Positions 60,502-64,000 of a stretch of DNA of 64,000 nucleotides are shown here, one piece after another. The stretch is from the NCBI RefSeq assembly GCF_020882245.1, contig NC_083600.1:22568001-22632000 (forward strand), in the 5' to 3' direction. The stretch is from Rhopalosiphum padi. Its lineage: Eukaryota; Arthropoda; Insecta; Hemiptera; Aphididae. Below the pieces are notes generated by a model, which saw only the letters and a program-made list of their open reading frames with translations, was not told the origin of the DNA and searched no databases. Each line of letters starts with the position of its first letter. The first letter of the stretch is position 1. The position numbers and the translations under genes are program-made.

Positions 60502-62779
60502 AAACCATGCCAATGTGTAGTCTCTCATGTTTTTTATGTGCCGTATTATTAATGGGAGCAAACATACACTCCTTTGATGTTCCTAATTGAATTTGAATTC
60601 CTCCGTATTGTATCTAACGAGTTTTAAAATTATAATTATTTAGTCAACCCTCGAAAAATTATAGAATATTTAATAATTATGTAACTCTCGTATACTTTTT
60701 TTTTCTTTTAACAAATCATATATACATTTTAAATTATGTATAGTTAAAAACTATAATGATGCCATTCTCCGAAATGTAAAGAGTAAACAATATATAATAA
60801 TGACATTTCAAGATTTATTTTAATTTTATATGTTTTATAATATTCACTATACTCATTATTAACATTAATATAAAATTGAATTTGAATCAACGGCTAATCG
60901 AATACGTTTGCGATTGAAATAACGTAAAACCGTCCCAAAGTTATTAATAATATTATTTTACAGGTTATGTTTTTGTGTTCGTCAATAGTGCAGACATCGA
61001 CTCCGTGAGTCCATAAAATTTTTTGATGGACGGAGGGGGAGAGTACAATGTAAATCACGCGATACTATAATATGATTAAATCAAAAATCATGCTAGTAAT
61101 TTTTTTTTTTTTTTTTTGTTGGTCATTAAGTTATTTTTGCAGCAGCAGCTGTGAGATTCTAAACCTACCGGTGTTCATATAATATACTGTACACACATAC
61201 GTAGGTATTAAAAGAGAACGGAATGAATTTATCAGAATTTACCATCAGTGTTGGGTTATAAAAAAAGAAGGGAAAACGGGAAGGACTGGGAAATTTGATT
61301 TATGTGGGTAGATTTTTGTAGGTTTTAAGCGCTTTAGACGAGTTTAAATAAAATGCTTGTCGAGTTCCATGCGGCAGAAGGACGAAAATGAAATTTCCGG
61401 ACCCACCACACTAAACTAGATAAGGTATTTGTTTTTATTTTCATTGTTTTGACATGTCCCGATTGCTACCAACGACCTACATTAGCCGCTCAACATTTTT
61501 ATCGTGTCTGCGAGTAGTAAAAACAAAAGCTAAATACTCGAAGATACTCAGAATTTGACATTTTTGTTTTTATTTATCTTGTTCAATTGTTACTTATATT
61601 TCTGTGGTGGAAAAAGTTTGGAAATTTCATCCGTACGTGAGACGTATCTCATACGAGGACAAAAAAAAAATGAAATAAAAAAAAAAATAGCCAACTTTCT
61701 TCGCTGTTTTTATTTTTCTATATGATAGCTTTGATTGGGTTCGAAATCCACTATGATCAATGTTTCATGAATTCCCAAGTTTTAAATTCGTAGTCAAGTC
61801 AATATGTCATTCAAAATGACAAAAACCTATGTATTATAAATTATGTATACGATATGTATACATATTATAGTTTATACGCATTTACTCGTAGAGTAAACAT
61901 GTATTCAGAGCATAACTAAAGAATTATATATCAGTATAATCTAAGAATATATTCATATACTTATGGATGTATATTATATTAAAAATAGATACAATGCAGA
62001 TTTACAAATTGTAGTTTAAATTGTATTCACTATGTATTAATTGTATTTATTATATATTTGCCAAATAAACTTGACATTTTTTAAAATACATAAAATTGCA
62101 TTAGATTAATTTTTTTGCAGATATGATTTTTTAATTTATTTTTATAAATGTTTAAGATAATTAAAAAATAAAATTGTTGATAAATATATTCTAGATTACT
62201 TTTTATTCAACCACCTTTTTAATAAAATTCAAATATTGTCCTGTTTACATTATATAATAAACATTATTATACTATCTTTAATATTCTAAATAAAAAATAA
62301 ATTTTTTGAAAATTAAAATATACTAAAACATAGAGTATTGTGTCGATATTCGATACCATAATTATTTAAATATATGTATATTTTATATATGCAATTTTTT
62401 TTATATTCTATGGATTAGAATAATATAAATAACAATAATAAAACTATTTAAACCTATTCCATTAGATTGATTTTAAGTGGATTTATATAAAATATTTTCT
62501 TTATTTTTTGTGGTACTACTAGCTAACTCTTTACTCACGCCTCTTGATTCCTTCTCTCGTTAAATTTATTTATTTGAAAATTGTAAACTTTCATATTTCA
62601 AATTAAAAAAATTAAAATGTTTATAAATGATATTCGGCGTTTATAATAATTATATAAAACAAATACGTTATAAACAAACAAATTATTAATCTAATAATTA
62701 GGTACTATGTGCACCAAGTACTAACTCAGTTGTATATACAATACAAATGTTAACAGATATAAATTATTAAATTAATCAA
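60502..62779. other. AT-rich noncoding tract
   Basis: No supported gene. A purine-rich, slightly GC-richer stretch at about 60990-61050 and 61270-61400 (ggacggagggggagag, gaagggaaaacgggaaggac) has no long frame. A poly-T run lies near 61100. The remainder is AT-rich. Confidence 0.6.
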
Positions 62780-62920
62780 ATACAAATTGAATTGCCTAGG
62801 AGTTTTATTGTTAACAACATTTTAAGTTTACAATCTGTACCTATTTGCACGTTATACAATAAATAAATTATGGAAAGGAAAAGTCACCCATTGGCGGAAC
62901 CTCGTAAATTGCTCAATAGT
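62780..62920 (-). mobile_element. Possible LINE 3' tail related to 54.3 kb
   Basis: The minus strand reads gaggttccgccaatgggtgacttttcc…ataatttatttattgtataacgtgc. It resembles gttccaccattaggtggcttcttc…attgtacaatg at 54.2-54.36 kb in wording and order. It is diverged and short. No coding remnant is assigned, though the coding-like patch at 63.1 kb lies just upstream on the same strand. Confidence 0.25.
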
Positions 62921-63110
62921 TATATAAATTATAGTGTATATCTTATTATCTATAGGTATATTACATATTATAATGTATGATGCATATAGTACGTGCAACG
63001 TAAACTTCAACTTACGATTTAGTATTCAATGGCTGTGTACAATTAGTTTTTAGTATGTGATTATCATGTTGCATGTAATGGTTGGTAACAACAGAACGTT
63101 ATTCAATGTC

Positions 63111-63239
63111 CTAGTTGTCAAAAGGTCTGAACCTTTTCAAAGTCGCCTCAAGCAAATACTCAGAGGAATTCAAACTGTCCTCTGTGATATCGAAGGTATG
63201 GGTTATAGTGGAAACGTTGATAGGGAGGGAGATGAAGGG
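63111..63239 (-). pseudogene. Coding-like fragment, unidentified, strand ambiguous
   Basis: The minus frame has 42 codons ending in TAG (63113-63111). It reads …FDITEDSLNSSEYLLEATLK… and then RFRPFDN, with a protein-like mix of residues. The plus strand is also open at 63115-63309 (…FKVASSKYSEEFKLSSVISK…), bounded by an acceptor-like tcctag (63109-63114) and a cgaag|GTATGG donor-like word at 63197. Local composition is more balanced than the flanks. I cannot assign a family. It might be an exon, a captured gene fragment, or part of the element whose tail lies at 62.8-62.9 kb. Confidence 0.22.
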
Positions 63240-63309
63240 TCATAAAGCGCATTCACAAATAAAAATTGAAGTAATATACATGAAAAGGACAACGGAAATT
63301 CTACAGTGA

Positions 63310-64000
63310 CAAAACATTACAAAAGGTCTGATTTAAATACAAAATTTACTTTATTCTATTCCCAGGACATCTCATTTTGTTTACTCATCTTTAATAAAAT
63401 ATTTATACAAACCTTTCCTTACTCGTACACCATAATAGAAAAATTATTTTTAAACGATTCGTAATAGTTTATTTATTGAGCATTAATATAATATAATATT
63501 ATGTTTCAAAAATGTTTTCACAAAAAAAAATTTAAAGATTGGTCTACATTAAAAACTAAACATTTGTTTTAACTTGAATTACTAAAATATTCTCCTTTAA
63601 AAATACAAACACGCACAAAATCTACAAAAGCTTTTCTCTTAATGAACCAACCAACAATACATAGTTATCAAATAATAAGTAGGTATTATAAATAATTTTT
63701 ATAAACACATAATATTACATTTTAACTATACATTTTAATTATATTTTTAAATAGATACTAAAATTATTATCATATTATTATTATCATTATTTTTTTTTAA
63801 TTTACTAGCAGTTGATTATTTATAAAATATTGTTATAACTAAACAATATTGGCTGAACAATTTTCTACTATTGGTTTCCTACACTTTTTATGTTTTGAAA
63901 CCCTTCGATTTTAAAATTGATTTCATTTTTTTAATTTTTTTATTATATTCAAGCTGAAATACAATTATACATTAAAACTTAATGTTTAAAATATTAAAAC
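63310..64000. other. AT-rich noncoding tract
   Basis: Nothing supported to the end of the window. Confidence 0.6.

Noticed and set aside
1..64000. Conserved insect microRNAs (let-7, bantam, miR-184, miR-1 and others), tRNA B-box words and snRNA cores
   Set aside because: Scanning by eye found no mature-sequence match and no tRNA-like A/B box pair. A covariance or miRNA search was not possible, so absence is not proven.
1..64000. CRISPR arrays, bacterial operons, symbiont or phage DNA
   Set aside because: No direct repeats with regular unique spacers, no ribosome-binding-site-led gene strings, and no long frames. The sequence is consistent with insect nuclear DNA only.

Overview
The window looks like eukaryotic nuclear DNA from an insect, most likely an aphid (Hemiptera: Aphididae). 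This is inferred from three things. The sequence is strongly AT-rich, but CpG is not depleted in its GC-richer patches. Short palindromic words such as taggtaccta recur throughout. The mobile-element debris resembles what is common in aphid genomes. I see no bacterial or phage architecture: no long open frames, operons, rRNA, tRNA or CRISPR. The longest frame is a poly-leucine translation of a trinucleotide microsatellite.

This is a gene desert, or very large introns and intergenic space. No complete protein-coding gene can be supported. The best coding candidate is one internal-exon-like segment at about 52098-52274 (+). It has 59 open codons, GC-rich third positions and plausible splice borders, and it lies just downstream of a compound CTA microsatellite. 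Weaker candidates are an 83-codon acidic/basic frame at 17646-17897, an 88-codon frame at 50818-51084, overlapping frames at 52699-52856, and a both-strand coding-like patch at 63111-63309.

Layout. 1-15 kb is AT-rich desert with CpG-rich patches at about 3.9-4.9, 8.2 and 9.8-10.7 kb and a decayed RTE-type LINE reverse-transcriptase tail at 6.48-6.85 kb (-). 15-18.7 kb holds a small TIR candidate, a 422-bp pogo/Tigger-like MITE and the strongest CpG-rich island (17.5-18.7 kb). 22.4-22.7 kb is a degenerate tandem repeat of about 80 bp. 25.4 kb has a second pogo-like MITE. 30.4-30.8 kb is a probable old dispersed repeat. 33.4-43.3 kb alternates CpG-rich patches with a cluster of long-armed foldback elements (34.34, 39.92 and 42.04 kb, plus a lone arm at 43.1 kb) and a hAT-like 160-bp MITE at 37.18 kb. 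49.6 kb has a third pogo-like MITE. 50.7-53.3 kb is a CpG-rich block with the best exon candidate. 54.2-54.8 and 62.8-62.9 kb look like LINE 3' tails.

The DNA transposon relics are non-autonomous (no transposase frame seen) and the LINE copy is broken. The CpG-rich patches in AT-rich surroundings are the most likely places for promoters, untranslated exons or enhancers. That functional reading is inference, because nothing here could be aligned or tested for conservation.
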